Assembly: GCF_036763085.1 (NCBI RefSeq) | Contig: NZ_JBAIYU010000010.1 | Span: forward strand, 62,001-126,000 | DNA from: JBAIYU01 sp036763085 | GTDB taxonomy: Bacteria > Bacillota > Negativicutes > DSM-1736 > Dendrosporobacteraceae | Length of the DNA stretch: 64,000 nucleotides | Direction of reading: 5' to 3' | Shown: positions 51,112 through 60,100 of the stretch, in pieces | Layout of the letters: each line of letters opens with the position of its first letter | Numbering within the stretch: the stretch's first letter is position 1 | Translations under genes and position numbers: made by a program | Notes under the pieces: model-generated | Told to the model about the DNA's origin: nothing | Database searches by the model: none | What the model saw: only the letters and a program-made list of their open reading frames with translations

Positions 51112-52260
51112 ATGGGTTTAAGACGCACGGACTTTTCAACTACTTGGCTGCCAATTCCCTCAGGATTCCTGCTAGCAGACAAAAATGCCTACTTTTGGGT
51201 TTTGCCCTATAAAGCTGATTCCTCTAAAGAAATAATAATCCAAGGTAGATATCCTTTATGCAGATATATTTCTTTTTCAGCACACACAGGTGCAAATTCA
51301 ATAACTACAGCTTACGACCAAATAATTATGCCTGATTTAGGATGTACAAATCCTTTTTTGCCTAATGCGGACTTTAACGCAACTAATAGAGACTACACTT
51401 TGAAGATTAGTTTTACAGATCCACCCGATAAAAACCATCCCTATACGCCATCTCCCGAAAACAATACACTTTATGTCGGTTCCTCCACAACACTGCCTGA
51501 CAACATCGGTTTTATTGTATATCGGTTATATGTACCCAGCGATAAAACAAATGATACCGGTGGCGTAGGGCTGCCCACTGTGCTTATTCAAGACCTGACA
51601 AGTCGCGAACTACATCCTATAACATCAATCAATGAAGTATTACTTGGTTTTCAAATAGAGAATAGCTCTATTTTAAAAAACATTGAATTATTTCATCCCC
51701 CATCGATGATACAGATTACGCAAGAAGAGATGCCTTTAGGCTTCAATGATCTTAATTGGAGCATTCAGCCACAAGGTGTTGTACCAGTGAAAAGTCTATT
51801 ATCTGTATATATATATACTTTTATAAGAAATGATCCTACCATGCTTTTATATATCAAATGGAAAACACCGACCTTTCCCGACACGTTTCACAAAAAAGAT
51901 ATTTCAGGTACTGAAAATATGCGATATTGGGGGCTGTCCTTCGGAACATTGCTGAATCAGACAACTCATTATTCTATAGCTGATTATGAAGTAACTACAT
52001 TAGACAACATTGCGAAGGTAGTCGTCAGCTTCGGGGCTTCCCGCCCTAGCTTTGTAACACCCGAAAATGGATTTACCTGGATTGACCTTAGCGGATTAAA
52101 TCCCGATCTCCTAATCTATCGCAATTCACTTTCTGGAGGCTTCCCTTTTACGTCCAGCGGATTACCTGAAAGCAGCCCAGTAGGGCACTCGCTTGGATCT
52201 TATCTCCCGATTGGCAAATATTTGCCGGCGAAAGCCATATTCCATGAAGATTTCAGCTAA
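51112..52260 (+). CDS. large hypothetical protein
   Basis: A 382-residue soluble protein with no signal peptide or membrane helix. Motif-like stretches are GRYPLCRYISFSAHTGANS, PDLGCTNPFLP, RYWGLSFGT and TWIDLSGLNPDLLIYRN. They recall a poorly described family in actinobacteria with RYxSFNxYD and PDxGSxNPF motifs, but I cannot name a Pfam entry. ATG 51112 has GGAGG 9 bases upstream; ATG 51106 is too close. It stands alone between a decayed IS and rarD. Function unknown. Confidence 0.75.
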   Translation: MGLRRTDFSTTWLPIPSGFLLADKNAYFWVLPYKADSSKEIIIQGRYPLCRYISFSAHTGANSITTAYDQIIMPDLGCTNPFLPNADFNATNRDYTLKISFTDPPDKNHPYTPSPENNTLYVGSSTTLPDNIGFIVYRLYVPSDKTNDTGGVGLPTVLIQDLTSRELHPITSINEVLLGFQIENSSILKNIELFHPPSMIQITQEEMPLGFNDLNWSIQPQGVVPVKSLLSVYIYTFIRNDPTMLLYIKWKTPTFPDTFHKKDISGTENMRYWGLSFGTLLNQTTHYSIADYEVTTLDNIAKVVVSFGASRPSFVTPENGFTWIDLSGLNPDLLIYRNSLSGGFPFTSSGLPESSPVGHSLGSYLPIGKYLPAKAIFHEDFS

Positions 52261-52295
52261 AAAAGTAAAGTAGAACCGTTGGTTCTACTTTACTT
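52261..52295. terminator. bidirectional terminator
   Basis: AAAGTAAAGTAGAACC / GGTTCTACTTTACTTT perfect stem with T-runs on both strands, between converging genes. Confidence 0.88.
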
Positions 52296-52298
52296 TTT

Positions 52299-53252
52299 TT
52301 ATTGAGCTTTATGCTGCTCTATATACCATTTTTTAACTATAGCTGCTTCTATCGATGTGAAAAGCGTGGTTTTAGCTAAAGAAAACACAAGTAGCGCCAA
52401 CCAGATAAACCCAAATGAAACCATATGAATAAGAGTGAACGCTTCATGATACAGAAATATTCCTAACAATAGCCCTATACTTGGGGAAACATACTGGATG
52501 AATCCCAGTAAAGACAACGGCAGCTTATTAGCACTGCTAGAAAACAAAAGCAGCGGAACTGCCGTAACGATGCCAGTTCCTATTAGATAACCGGTAGTTA
52601 CAGATATCGTCAATGGAAAACCATTGCCTTGATAATGTATATAGGCTAAATAAATACCAGCAAATGGTGCAATGATAAGTGTTTCAAGCGTAATACTAGT
52701 GATTGCCGCTAAGCCTGCCTTCTTTTTGCACAATCCATATATTCCAAAAGATATGGCAAGCACTAAGGCTACCCAGGGTAACGATCCAAGATTTAACGCC
52801 ATGTTCACTACTCCAAGCGCGGCTAAACACACTGAAATTAATTGCCAAAACGATAATCTCTCGTGCAAAACAACAATGCCGATAATTACGTTAAATAATG
52901 GGTTTATATAATAACCTAAGCTGGTCTCAATAACCCGATTATCATTAACAGCCCAAATATAGATAAACCAATTTAGACTTATAAGCACTGCTCCCAGTAC
53001 TACCCAAGCAAGCTTTTTCTTCTTAGCTAATAAGTCCCTAAATTCGGCGATAAAGTCATTGCCCTTATTGAGCGCAAGAATTATACAAGCCATAAATACA
53101 AACGACCAAAAAATTCGATGCGCCAAAACTTCATGGGCTGGAACCTCAGAAACAAGCTTCCAATAAATCGGCAGTATCCCCCAAATAACATAAGCACCAA
53201 GAGCGGAAAAAATTCCGCCAGCCATATTTTTCGAACTTTTAATCTGTCCCAA
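52299..53252 (-). CDS. rarD: RarD-type EamA transporter
   Basis: A 317-residue ten-helix DMT transporter. ALGAYVIWGILPIYWKLVS and AHEVLAHRIFWSFVFM are RarD signatures. SLGYYINPLFNVIIGIVVLHERLS marks the conserved fourth-fifth helix region; its key is YYINPL. FIQYVSPSIGLLLGIFLYHE ends the second half. The family was named for chloramphenicol sensitivity, but the physiological substrate is unknown. It converges with the large hypothetical gene and shares its terminator. Confidence 0.9.
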   Translation of the reverse strand: MGQIKSSKNMAGGIFSALGAYVIWGILPIYWKLVSEVPAHEVLAHRIFWSFVFMACIILALNKGNDFIAEFRDLLAKKKKLAWVVLGAVLISLNWFIYIWAVNDNRVIETSLGYYINPLFNVIIGIVVLHERLSFWQLISVCLAALGVVNMALNLGSLPWVALVLAISFGIYGLCKKKAGLAAITSITLETLIIAPFAGIYLAYIHYQGNGFPLTISVTTGYLIGTGIVTAVPLLLFSSSANKLPLSLLGFIQYVSPSIGLLLGIFLYHEAFTLIHMVSFGFIWLALLVFSLAKTTLFTSIEAAIVKKWYIEQHKAQ

Positions 53253-53326
53253 AGCAAATACCTCTAATTATTGATAATCCCATTCTAGACCTTTTTAGGG
53301 GATGATTCAATAAATTTTTAATATCC

Positions 53327-54589
53327 TTATACTCTTGCGACAGGAATTAATATGGTAACTTTAGTTCCTCGGCCCAGTTCACTCTTTACTATTATTCTGC
53401 CGCCGTGACGTACGACAATCCATTTTGCTATTGCTAACCCCAGTCCCGTTCCACCGCTGTCACGCGATCGCGACTTATCCTCACGAAAAAAACGATCAAA
53501 TATACGTGGCAGATTTTCTGGTGCTATACCGACCCCTGAATCTTGAACACTTATCAAGATTTGCTTATCTTGTTTAAGACAGGCAATATTAATGGTCCCG
53601 CCAGCAGGTGTGTATTTAAAAGCATTGTCTAATATTATTACAAGCAACTGATGAATACGATCTTTATCCGCCATTATTTCTATATTTGCTTGGATATCAC
53701 TTGTTAGGCTGATATTGTTCAATTCCTCCATGGCCTTAAACCGCTCTACAACTACCTCTATAAGCTCACTTATATCTATAGTCTCAAGCTGTAATTCAGC
53801 CTGATTAGCGTCAGCTCGGGCCAAAGTAAGGAGACTAGATATTAGTTTAGTCATCCGTTTTGATTCTTTCATAATTGTATTTACTCTGTGGCTTTCTTGC
53901 TCAACAGTATGATCCGGGTGTCTGAGCATCAATTCAGCATTGCTGTAGATTCCTGTTATTGGAGATCTTAATTCATGAGAGGCATCAGAAACAAATTGCT
54001 GCTGCTTTTCCCATGCTTCTTGAATCGGAATCATTGCACGTTTAGCTAAAAAATAGCCTGCAAATAATATGCTGATTACCCCCAAGATACCGCCGCCAAC
54101 TGTTATCCAAAACAGATTGTTAAGCAATTGAATTTCAGAATCTACAATACTTACTGCGATTACTTCTGATATCAAGAAACTAGGATCGTTTTTGAGTCTT
54201 TTTTCCTCATATTTATATGGAACACTGATAATCCGGTAATAATGATCTTCATAACTTTTTGTTTGTATTTTATCTGTCTTTATGGTTGCAGCTATTTCTT
54301 GCAGATTGCTTGCCTCATCAGCCCGAAATGGATTCGGGTTTAAAATTCGGCCGTCTTCACTGCGCAGTAAAATAAAAATCCGTGGATCAAAAAGTACCCG
54401 CAGGCCTCCTCCTCCTATTCTAGGAGTCTGCAGCCTAAATGAGGAAGCTTGGTGCATCATGGCATCATCTACTCGATCAAATAAACGGAAAGATAAATAA
54501 CCGTATAAAGTTGAGGTAAAAGCAACAAAAATCAGTAGAAATACGAGGGAGTTTAATGCTGTTAACATGCGAAGCGTATTATTAAACAT
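53327..54589 (-). CDS. sensor histidine kinase
   Basis: A 420-residue membrane kinase. Helices at about 13-33 and 160-180 flank an extracytoplasmic sensor of about 125 residues. The phosphorylated His lies in SDASHELRSPITGIYSNAEL, near 208. ATP-binding motifs are DNAFKYTPAGG (N box), VQDSGVGIAP (G1) and GTGLGLAIAKWIV (G2). There is no HAMP domain I could recognise. It is encoded 2 bp after the partner response regulator. The signal is unknown. Confidence 0.92.
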   Translation of the reverse strand: MFNNTLRMLTALNSLVFLLIFVAFTSTLYGYLSFRLFDRVDDAMMHQASSFRLQTPRIGGGGLRVLFDPRIFILLRSEDGRILNPNPFRADEASNLQEIAATIKTDKIQTKSYEDHYYRIISVPYKYEEKRLKNDPSFLISEVIAVSIVDSEIQLLNNLFWITVGGGILGVISILFAGYFLAKRAMIPIQEAWEKQQQFVSDASHELRSPITGIYSNAELMLRHPDHTVEQESHRVNTIMKESKRMTKLISSLLTLARADANQAELQLETIDISELIEVVVERFKAMEELNNISLTSDIQANIEIMADKDRIHQLLVIILDNAFKYTPAGGTINIACLKQDKQILISVQDSGVGIAPENLPRIFDRFFREDKSRSRDSGGTGLGLAIAKWIVVRHGGRIIVKSELGRGTKVTILIPVARV

Positions 54590-54591
54590 TA

Positions 54592-55266
54592 TTACTTCTC
54601 CCTCAAAATAAAGCCAGCCCCACGCACTGTCTGTACAAGGGTATCACATCCTACAGGAACAAGCTTCTTACGTAGATAGTGAATATATAAATCAACAATG
54701 CTAATGGCAGCATCAGAATCATATCCCCAAATACGATCGAAAATCTGATCTCTGGTGAGGATTTGTTCCTTGTTTAAAATGAAAAACTCCAACATATCAT
54801 ATTCTTTGCCGCCTAACCCCAACGGCTGTCCCCCCACCAAACCATCTCGCACCTTACTATTTAAAGTAATACCACCATAGCTCAAGGCCCCTTCCAAGAC
54901 AATATTACCTTTTCGTCTCATTAAAGCCTTTATTCTTGCAAGTAATTCTCTGATCGCAAAAGGTTTCACAAGATAGTCGTCAGCACCCGACTCTAATCCA
55001 ACAACACGGTCATCAACACTATCTCGTGCAGTTAGCAATAATATAGGTATAGTACAATTATTAGCTCTTAGTTTTTTTACAATCTCTAAACCATTTATCT
55101 CAGGCAGCATAATATCTAATATAATTAAGTCATGAATGCCTTGTTCGGCAGCATATAGGCCTTCGTCACCTGACGCAGCTTCATCTACGATATAATGTTC
55201 TTCTTTAAGAAGGCTTACAACAGCTTCTCTAAGCACATTATCATCTTCAACAACTAAAATTCTCAT
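54592..55266 (-). CDS. OmpR/PhoB-family response regulator
   Basis: A 224-residue regulator. The receiver domain (1-120) has the acidic pair VEDD and phospho-acceptor Asp in LIILDIMLPEINGLE. A winged-helix DNA-binding domain follows (KEYDMLEFFILNKEQ, then DLYIHYLRKKL). ATG 55266 has a GAAGGAGG ribosome binding site; upstream in-frame starts lack one. Three 10-bp direct repeats about 185 bp upstream are candidate binding sites for it. It is co-transcribed with the kinase. Confidence 0.93.
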   Translation of the reverse strand: MRILVVEDDNVLREAVVSLLKEEHYIVDEAASGDEGLYAAEQGIHDLIILDIMLPEINGLEIVKKLRANNCTIPILLLTARDSVDDRVVGLESGADDYLVKPFAIRELLARIKALMRRKGNIVLEGALSYGGITLNSKVRDGLVGGQPLGLGGKEYDMLEFFILNKEQILTRDQIFDRIWGYDSDAAISIVDLYIHYLRKKLVPVGCDTLVQTVRGAGFILREK

Positions 55267-55449
55267 TGTATATCCTCCTTCACCCATAGCAACATAAATA
55301 TTCTGCCAGTACTTATAAATCTTAATACTCGTCATTTTGATTATTTACTACTGTTAAATATACTATATTGCCCTCATTTAAACCTTGTAAAAATTCCTTT
55401 CTGTCACTACTAACTTATATTGTCTAAATAAAACATTTATCATTTCAAT

Positions 55450-55479
55450 CTGATAACCTCTGATAACCTCTGATAAAGG
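55450..55479 (-). repeat. three 10-bp direct repeats upstream of the two-component operon
   Basis: CTGATAACCT at 55450-55459 and 55460-55469, and CTGATAAAGG at 55470-55479. The period equals one DNA turn, as in OmpR/PhoB-type sites. It lies in the 350-bp gap 55267-55616. Confidence 0.6.
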
Positions 55480-55573
55480 TATCTGTTACACTTATTATAA
55501 CAAGGCTTCTTTTAATTTTTCTTTTGAAAATGACTTCTACTGCTAATATTCAATTAATAATTGAAATAAAATT

Positions 55574-55600
55574 CGCGGTGATCTAAGTCAGATCACCGCG
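55574..55600 (-). terminator. terminator of the acyltransferase gene
   Basis: Perfect CGCGGTGATCT / AGATCACCGCG stem, 17 bp past the stop, followed on the minus strand by AATTTTATTT. Confidence 0.75.
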
Positions 55601-55616
55601 TTTGCGCTTCCATATT

Positions 55617-56786
55617 TCACCTTTGACTTTGTCTCAATCGGTGCCTTTCTGCACTATCTACTCTAAAAATTATGTTTAGTAATGAAGAAAAGTAATAACA
55701 TAGTATTACACAAACAACCGAAACAATAAGGTATTTTACCCCAACGGGATATATCAGTTTTTGCGCAATATAAGTTATTGGCAGCACAATTAATTGATGA
55801 ATATAGTAGATAATGTACGAGTTGCCAGAATGATTTTTCCATGGATAAACATCGGTGTTAAGGTACTTTTTAAAAAAGGCTAAAAGACTAAAAACAGCCG
55901 TTAAGCAGAAAAGAGAATGAAGAGCGGCATGGCCTGCTTTTAATTCTATTGAAGCAGGACTTATATATGTAATCCGATAATAAGTAAACATTATGATAGT
56001 TATCAAAAATGCAATACTCCATCGTCCGAGATGCGGGCTGTACCCCAAATCAGTAAACCACCGATGTCGCCAAGCATAAATGCCTAACAAGAAATAACTG
56101 AAATTAATAAAAAGTCGTGTCGGTTGAAATGAGATAACATATAGTCTGCTATACCAAGCATCTGCATGAAAAAAGAGATTCGGAATAAAAAATGCTGCTG
56201 CAGTAACCACACTAAACCAGATAAACAAAGTAATAGAGGGCTTCCTGCCTTCGGTCTTTATATGAAGATATGCTGGATATGCTTTAACCGCAATTGCAAG
56301 TCCCATAAAAAACCACATTAAATCACCTAAGAACCAATAGTGTGCGTGATTAAAGGTTCCGGCAGTGAAGAATATCGTCTTTAAATAAAAAAGATAATTC
56401 GGAGGAGTATCGGTACGGCTGTACCATATCATGTAAGTTATTGCCGGCGCAAAAATTAATACTCCAGCTATCCATGGAAGGCCAATACGCAGTAGTTTTC
56501 CTATTAAGAAATCTGAAGTACCTTTGCGCTTAAGCACTGGCAACGCAAAATATCCTGCTATGAGAAACATAATTGGCATGATAAACACGTCGGTATTCAT
56601 CACAAAAATATTAAATAGCTGGCTCTTTTGTGTGTCCACTACATACCACCACTGTGGTGCCGGATCCATAAAGCCAATCGCAACATGAAATACTATTACT
56701 AACAAAATAATAAACGCCCTTATATTATCTAAAAAATGAACTCTAGTGCTATAATTCATTTTAGTGATTACTGGACTATCTTTCAT
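55617..56786 (-). CDS. membrane acyltransferase (acyltransferase 3 family)
   Basis: A 389-residue protein with about ten membrane helices. RVHFLDNIRAFIILLVIVFH begins the acyltransferase-3 fold and includes the candidate catalytic His. FIMPIMFLIAGYF and HYWFLGDLMWFF are further family motifs. ATG 56786 follows AGAGGTG; an earlier start at 56813 lacks a site. Such enzymes move acetyl or succinyl groups onto surface sugars. No polysaccharide genes are adjacent, so the acceptor is unknown. Confidence 0.88.
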   Translation of the reverse strand: MKDSPVITKMNYSTRVHFLDNIRAFIILLVIVFHVAIGFMDPAPQWWYVVDTQKSQLFNIFVMNTDVFIMPIMFLIAGYFALPVLKRKGTSDFLIGKLLRIGLPWIAGVLIFAPAITYMIWYSRTDTPPNYLFYLKTIFFTAGTFNHAHYWFLGDLMWFFMGLAIAVKAYPAYLHIKTEGRKPSITLFIWFSVVTAAAFFIPNLFFHADAWYSRLYVISFQPTRLFINFSYFLLGIYAWRHRWFTDLGYSPHLGRWSIAFLITIIMFTYYRITYISPASIELKAGHAALHSLFCLTAVFSLLAFFKKYLNTDVYPWKNHSGNSYIIYYIHQLIVLPITYIAQKLIYPVGVKYLIVSVVCVILCYYFSSLLNIIFRVDSAERHRLRQSQR

Positions 56787-56918
56787 GCTTACACCTCTAA
56801 CCACAGATTTCATTACCTTATTTTATCTTACATCAACCAGTAATAAACTTTTTGTCTAAAGGGGCAGTTTGTTAATTTTATTCTATTGTTCAACAAAATT
56901 TCAATATATTGTAATTAT

Positions 56919-56946
56919 AAAAGGACTAATATAAGTTAGTCCTTTT
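56919..56946 (-). terminator. terminator of the second transmembrane chemoreceptor gene
   Basis: AAAAGGACTAA / TTAGTCCTTTT stem just past the stop at 56962, with T-rich minus-strand sequence after it. Confidence 0.75.
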
Positions 56947-56961
56947 AATTACTAAAATTTT

Positions 56962-58650
56962 CTATATGGAAAACTTTCGGATGTTAAATTGCAATTCTTC
57001 AGCCATATTTGCTAGTGCCTGACTTGACGCTGCTATTTCTTGAGTCGAAGCAGCTTGTTCTTGTGTAGCTGCTGAAACAGTTTCAGTATGTTCCGCAGTT
57101 CTTTTACTTATTTCTCCGATTGTTGCAACAGCTTGAACAACCTTATTACTACCAACTGACATTTGCTTAGTTGCAACTGCAATCTCATCAACATTGGATG
57201 AGACTTGCTCAACCAATAAAGAAATATTGCTAAAGGACTTAGCGGCATAGTCAACTACTTCATTTCCAAGCATAACTTCACGAGTCCCCTCCGCCATTGC
57301 TAAAACTGCGTTGCTTGTATCTGTTTGGATTTCATTTATTAAGCCTGTGATTTGCTGCGCTGCCTGTCTTGATTGTTCGGCTAGCTTTCTTACCTCTTCT
57401 GCTACAACTGCGAATCCCCGGCCCTGTTCTCCTGCACGGGCAGCTTCGATAGCAGCATTTAGAGCTAAGAGATTTGTTTGTCCAGCTATCCCAGAAATAG
57501 TATCGACTATTTGACCAATCTCTTTAGAACTTTCGCCAAGTTTTGTCACAACAAAACCAGATGATTCAACTTTTTGCTTAATGTTATCCATCTGCTTGAT
57601 AGCTTTTTCCACTGCTACGCTTCCATCTAAGGCTGCAGTGGAAGTCTTCTGAAACATCGCTACCAATTGCTCAGAGTTCAATGCAACCTGCCGAATATTT
57701 TTCGACATTTCCGCTACCGATAAACTCGCCTCATCAATAGCCTGCACTTGAGATGTACTACCTTGAGCAACATCTGTTATTACAACAGCAACTTGGTTAG
57801 ATGCCTGAGCCGACTGCTCTGCTCCAGCAGTTAACTCCTCGGACGATGCCGCTAACTGTTCAGCTGAACTTGCAACTTGCTGAATTAATTTCGTTAAATT
57901 CGCCTTCATTGTATTGAAAGCGAAAGCAAGCTGTCCAATCTCATCAGATTTATTATAATTAATATCCTCTTGAGCTAAATCACCTTGGGCTATTTGTGAA
58001 GCCATAGTTGCGATCTGCTTTGTGGGATTAGCAATGCTGCGGCTAACAGCCAGACCCAGAATTATAGCGATAACAGCTACTACAATATTTACAATTAATA
58101 GTATATTTTGGGTAGTATTCGCATTTTCTAATTGCTTATTTTGTTCATGATGAACTAGTTCTTTTACTAACTCAACCAAACTTAGTGAGGCACCCATAGC
58201 CTTCTTATAAGGTTTACCAGCTTCGTTCATATATCGGCTGACTTGATCAAGTTTGTTTGCTTTTTTTGCTTCAATTGACATTGCAGCAATGTCTTCATAC
58301 TCGCTTTTTTCTTTTTTCATTACTTGCATAACAGCTTTAGCTTTGTCCGTTGTGAAAACCTGCTCTAATTCTTTAAGCTTTTTATCAGAGTCATTTTTGT
58401 ATTGGTTAAAAACTTCAATATCCGCCAGATCACCTGTAAAGTTAAATCTTCTCATAGCCACAGCTTCATTCGCTAAATCTGTAGCAAAGCCTTGAGCTAG
58501 TTCGACCTTTTTGAGACTTATGTCGGTAAGATGTTCTGCATCTTCATTTAATCGTCCTATCTTACTATATGTAAATAAACTCATGATACCAAATAAAACA
58601 ATTACAATTAAAAATCCACCTGTAATTTTGCGGCCAATTGTTAAATTCAT
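56962..58650 (-). CDS. methyl-accepting chemotaxis protein
   Basis: A 562-residue chemoreceptor. Membrane helices at about 9-29 and 183-203 bracket a helical sensor of the 4HB type. HAMP follows at about 204-255. The signalling tip is GQTNLLALNAAIEAARAGEQ with GRGFAVVAEEVRKLAEQS. It is about as long as the receptor at 26641 and shares its cytoplasmic half almost verbatim, but its sensor differs. There is no riboswitch upstream here, in contrast to that gene. AAGGAGATG precedes the ATG. Confidence 0.93.
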   Translation of the reverse strand: MNLTIGRKITGGFLIVIVLFGIMSLFTYSKIGRLNEDAEHLTDISLKKVELAQGFATDLANEAVAMRRFNFTGDLADIEVFNQYKNDSDKKLKELEQVFTTDKAKAVMQVMKKEKSEYEDIAAMSIEAKKANKLDQVSRYMNEAGKPYKKAMGASLSLVELVKELVHHEQNKQLENANTTQNILLIVNIVVAVIAIILGLAVSRSIANPTKQIATMASQIAQGDLAQEDINYNKSDEIGQLAFAFNTMKANLTKLIQQVASSAEQLAASSEELTAGAEQSAQASNQVAVVITDVAQGSTSQVQAIDEASLSVAEMSKNIRQVALNSEQLVAMFQKTSTAALDGSVAVEKAIKQMDNIKQKVESSGFVVTKLGESSKEIGQIVDTISGIAGQTNLLALNAAIEAARAGEQGRGFAVVAEEVRKLAEQSRQAAQQITGLINEIQTDTSNAVLAMAEGTREVMLGNEVVDYAAKSFSNISLLVEQVSSNVDEIAVATKQMSVGSNKVVQAVATIGEISKRTAEHTETVSAATQEQAASTQEIAASSQALANMAEELQFNIRKFSI

Positions 58651-58773
58651 TACTACATCTCCTTTTAAAACGCTGTGCTTTTTTATTTAATTCTACATTT
58701 TTCGACAAATTTCCTGTTTACATATTATTGAATATTTATTAATTATTGTTAATATAGTTTATTTTCTTATTTA

Positions 58774-58803
58774 ATTCTAAACCCTATCGCACTTTATTGT
58801 CAA
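58774..58803 (-). promoter_or_regulatory. promoter of the 56962-58650 chemoreceptor gene
   Basis: On the minus strand, TTGACA (58803-58798) and TAGAAT (58779-58774) have an 18-bp spacer. Confidence 0.5.
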
Positions 58804-58855
58804 CGGATAACGATTATTAGTTGTGTCTATTTTGTATTATTTTTTAGCTTCATAT

Positions 58856-58899
58856 AAAGAAGGAACATAACTCAATAATAGAGTTTATGTTCCTTCTTT
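58856..58899 (-). terminator. terminator of the glutathione peroxidase gene
   Basis: AAAGAAGGAACATAA pairs with TTATGTTCCTTCTTT, 19 bp past the stop. The symmetric T/A runs permit function on both strands. Confidence 0.85.
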
Positions 58900-58917
58900 A
58901 TCCAAATTATTTATTGT

Positions 58918-59469
58918 TTATAGACCCAAAAGTTTCTCGATATCTTTAGTCATACTCAAGGGAGACGTAGTTGGCTCATATCTACCTATTACATTACCTT
59001 GGCGATCAACTAGGAATTTTGTAAAATTCCATTTGACATCATTACCTTCTAGTAATTCTGGAAATTTCTCATTTAAAACAGAATTCAATTTTTCACTGAT
59101 AGGGTGGTTCAAATCAAAGCCTTTAAATGGTACTTTGTCAGTTAAATATTCAAACAAGGGATGTGCTGTCTTGCCTCGTACATCGGTTTTCTCAAATAGC
59201 TGAAAGCTGACACCATAGTTAATTTTGCAAAAGTTCTGAACTTCTTCATTGCTGCCAGGTTCTTGCTCGGCGAACTGGTTACTAGGAAAACCAAGAATTT
59301 CTAAGCCTTCAGCCTGATATTTCTTATATAATTCCTGAAGTTCCTCATATTGGGGAGTAAATCCGCATTTACTCGCCGTATTGACGATAATTAAAACCTT
59401 ACCTTTGTATTGAGACATCGAAATTTCTTGACCCTGGATTGACTTGAGCTTGAAATCATATATACTCAT
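58918..59469 (-). CDS. glutathione peroxidase family (thiol peroxidase)
   Basis: A 183-residue peroxidase. Cys35 in NTASKCGFTPQY is the active-site residue, a cysteine rather than selenocysteine. Gln in FPSNQFAEQEPG and Trp in VKWNFTKFLVD complete the catalytic triad. ATG 59469 has AAGGAG 8 bases upstream; GTG 59478 is a weaker start. Bacterial members mostly use thioredoxin. The OhrR-type regulator encoded upstream may control it. Confidence 0.93.
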   Translation of the reverse strand: MSIYDFKLKSIQGQEISMSQYKGKVLIIVNTASKCGFTPQYEELQELYKKYQAEGLEILGFPSNQFAEQEPGSNEEVQNFCKINYGVSFQLFEKTDVRGKTAHPLFEYLTDKVPFKGFDLNHPISEKLNSVLNEKFPELLEGNDVKWNFTKFLVDRQGNVIGRYEPTTSPLSMTKDIEKLLGL

Positions 59470-59554
59470 GCAACTCACTCCTTATTAATTGTCAATATTT
59501 AGTATTATTTTAAAACTTTGCAGATATACTATGATTTTATCAATTCTTTGTAAT

Positions 59555-59571
59555 AACTATCTAGAATAGTT
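59555..59571 (-). promoter_or_regulatory. possible operator upstream of the glutathione peroxidase gene
   Basis: A perfect inverted repeat AACTAT-CTAGA-ATAGTT, 86-102 bp before the start codon and downstream of ohrR. Its regulator is not known. Confidence 0.4.
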
Positions 59572-59612
59572 TAATAAGCTAGATGATAAGGTATCAGCCA
59601 AACTGCCCTCAG

Positions 59613-60053
59613 TCACTTGGCTGAAGGCAGTCTATTAAGGACCTTATGAATTTGTTCACGTAAAGATATCGCTTCGTCAATACTCATTTGGGTACTGCAA
59701 AAGGCTTTTTGAGGTATATCATATGCCTGCTTTTTTAATTCTTTGCCTTTGTCAGTCAATTTAACAATTAGGCTTCTTTCGTCTTCCTTGCTTCGCTGCC
59801 TGCTTATCAAGCCCGCAGTTTCCATTTTTTTGAGTAAAGGGGTTAGTGTCCCTGAATCCAAGTAGAGTCTTTCACCTAACTCCTTTAGCGTAATTTCAGG
59901 TGTTTCCCATAGAACTAAGAGCGTAATATATTGAGTATAGGTAATTCCTAACTCTTCTAAAAAAGGCCTATATATCCTCGTTATTTCCTTGGAACAGGCA
60001 TATATTGCAAAACACAACTGATTATCAAGCTTTAACATTTCATCTTTATCCAT
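59613..60053 (-). CDS. MarR-family organic-peroxide sensor (OhrR-like)
   Basis: A 146-residue winged-helix repressor. Cys14 in LDNQLCFAIYA is the peroxide-sensing cysteine of OhrR proteins, here with a second Cys20. TYTQYITLLVLWE, LYLDSGTLTPLLKKME and SKEDERSLIVKLT are the DNA-binding helices and wing. Oxidation of Cys14 releases DNA. It lies between an EFR1 ferredoxin gene (47 bp upstream) and the glutathione peroxidase gene, all in one direction. The ribosome binding site is weak. Confidence 0.88.
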   Translation of the reverse strand: MDKDEMLKLDNQLCFAIYACSKEITRIYRPFLEELGITYTQYITLLVLWETPEITLKELGERLYLDSGTLTPLLKKMETAGLISRQRSKEDERSLIVKLTDKGKELKKQAYDIPQKAFCSTQMSIDEAISLREQIHKVLNRLPSAK

Positions 60054-60100
60054 ACTATCAGCAACACTTTCATATTTTTTTGTAATGAATTATAAAGTAA

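Noticed and set aside
55450..55479. CRISPR-like or slippage repeat
   Set aside because: Three 10-bp units without spacers; better explained as response-regulator sites.
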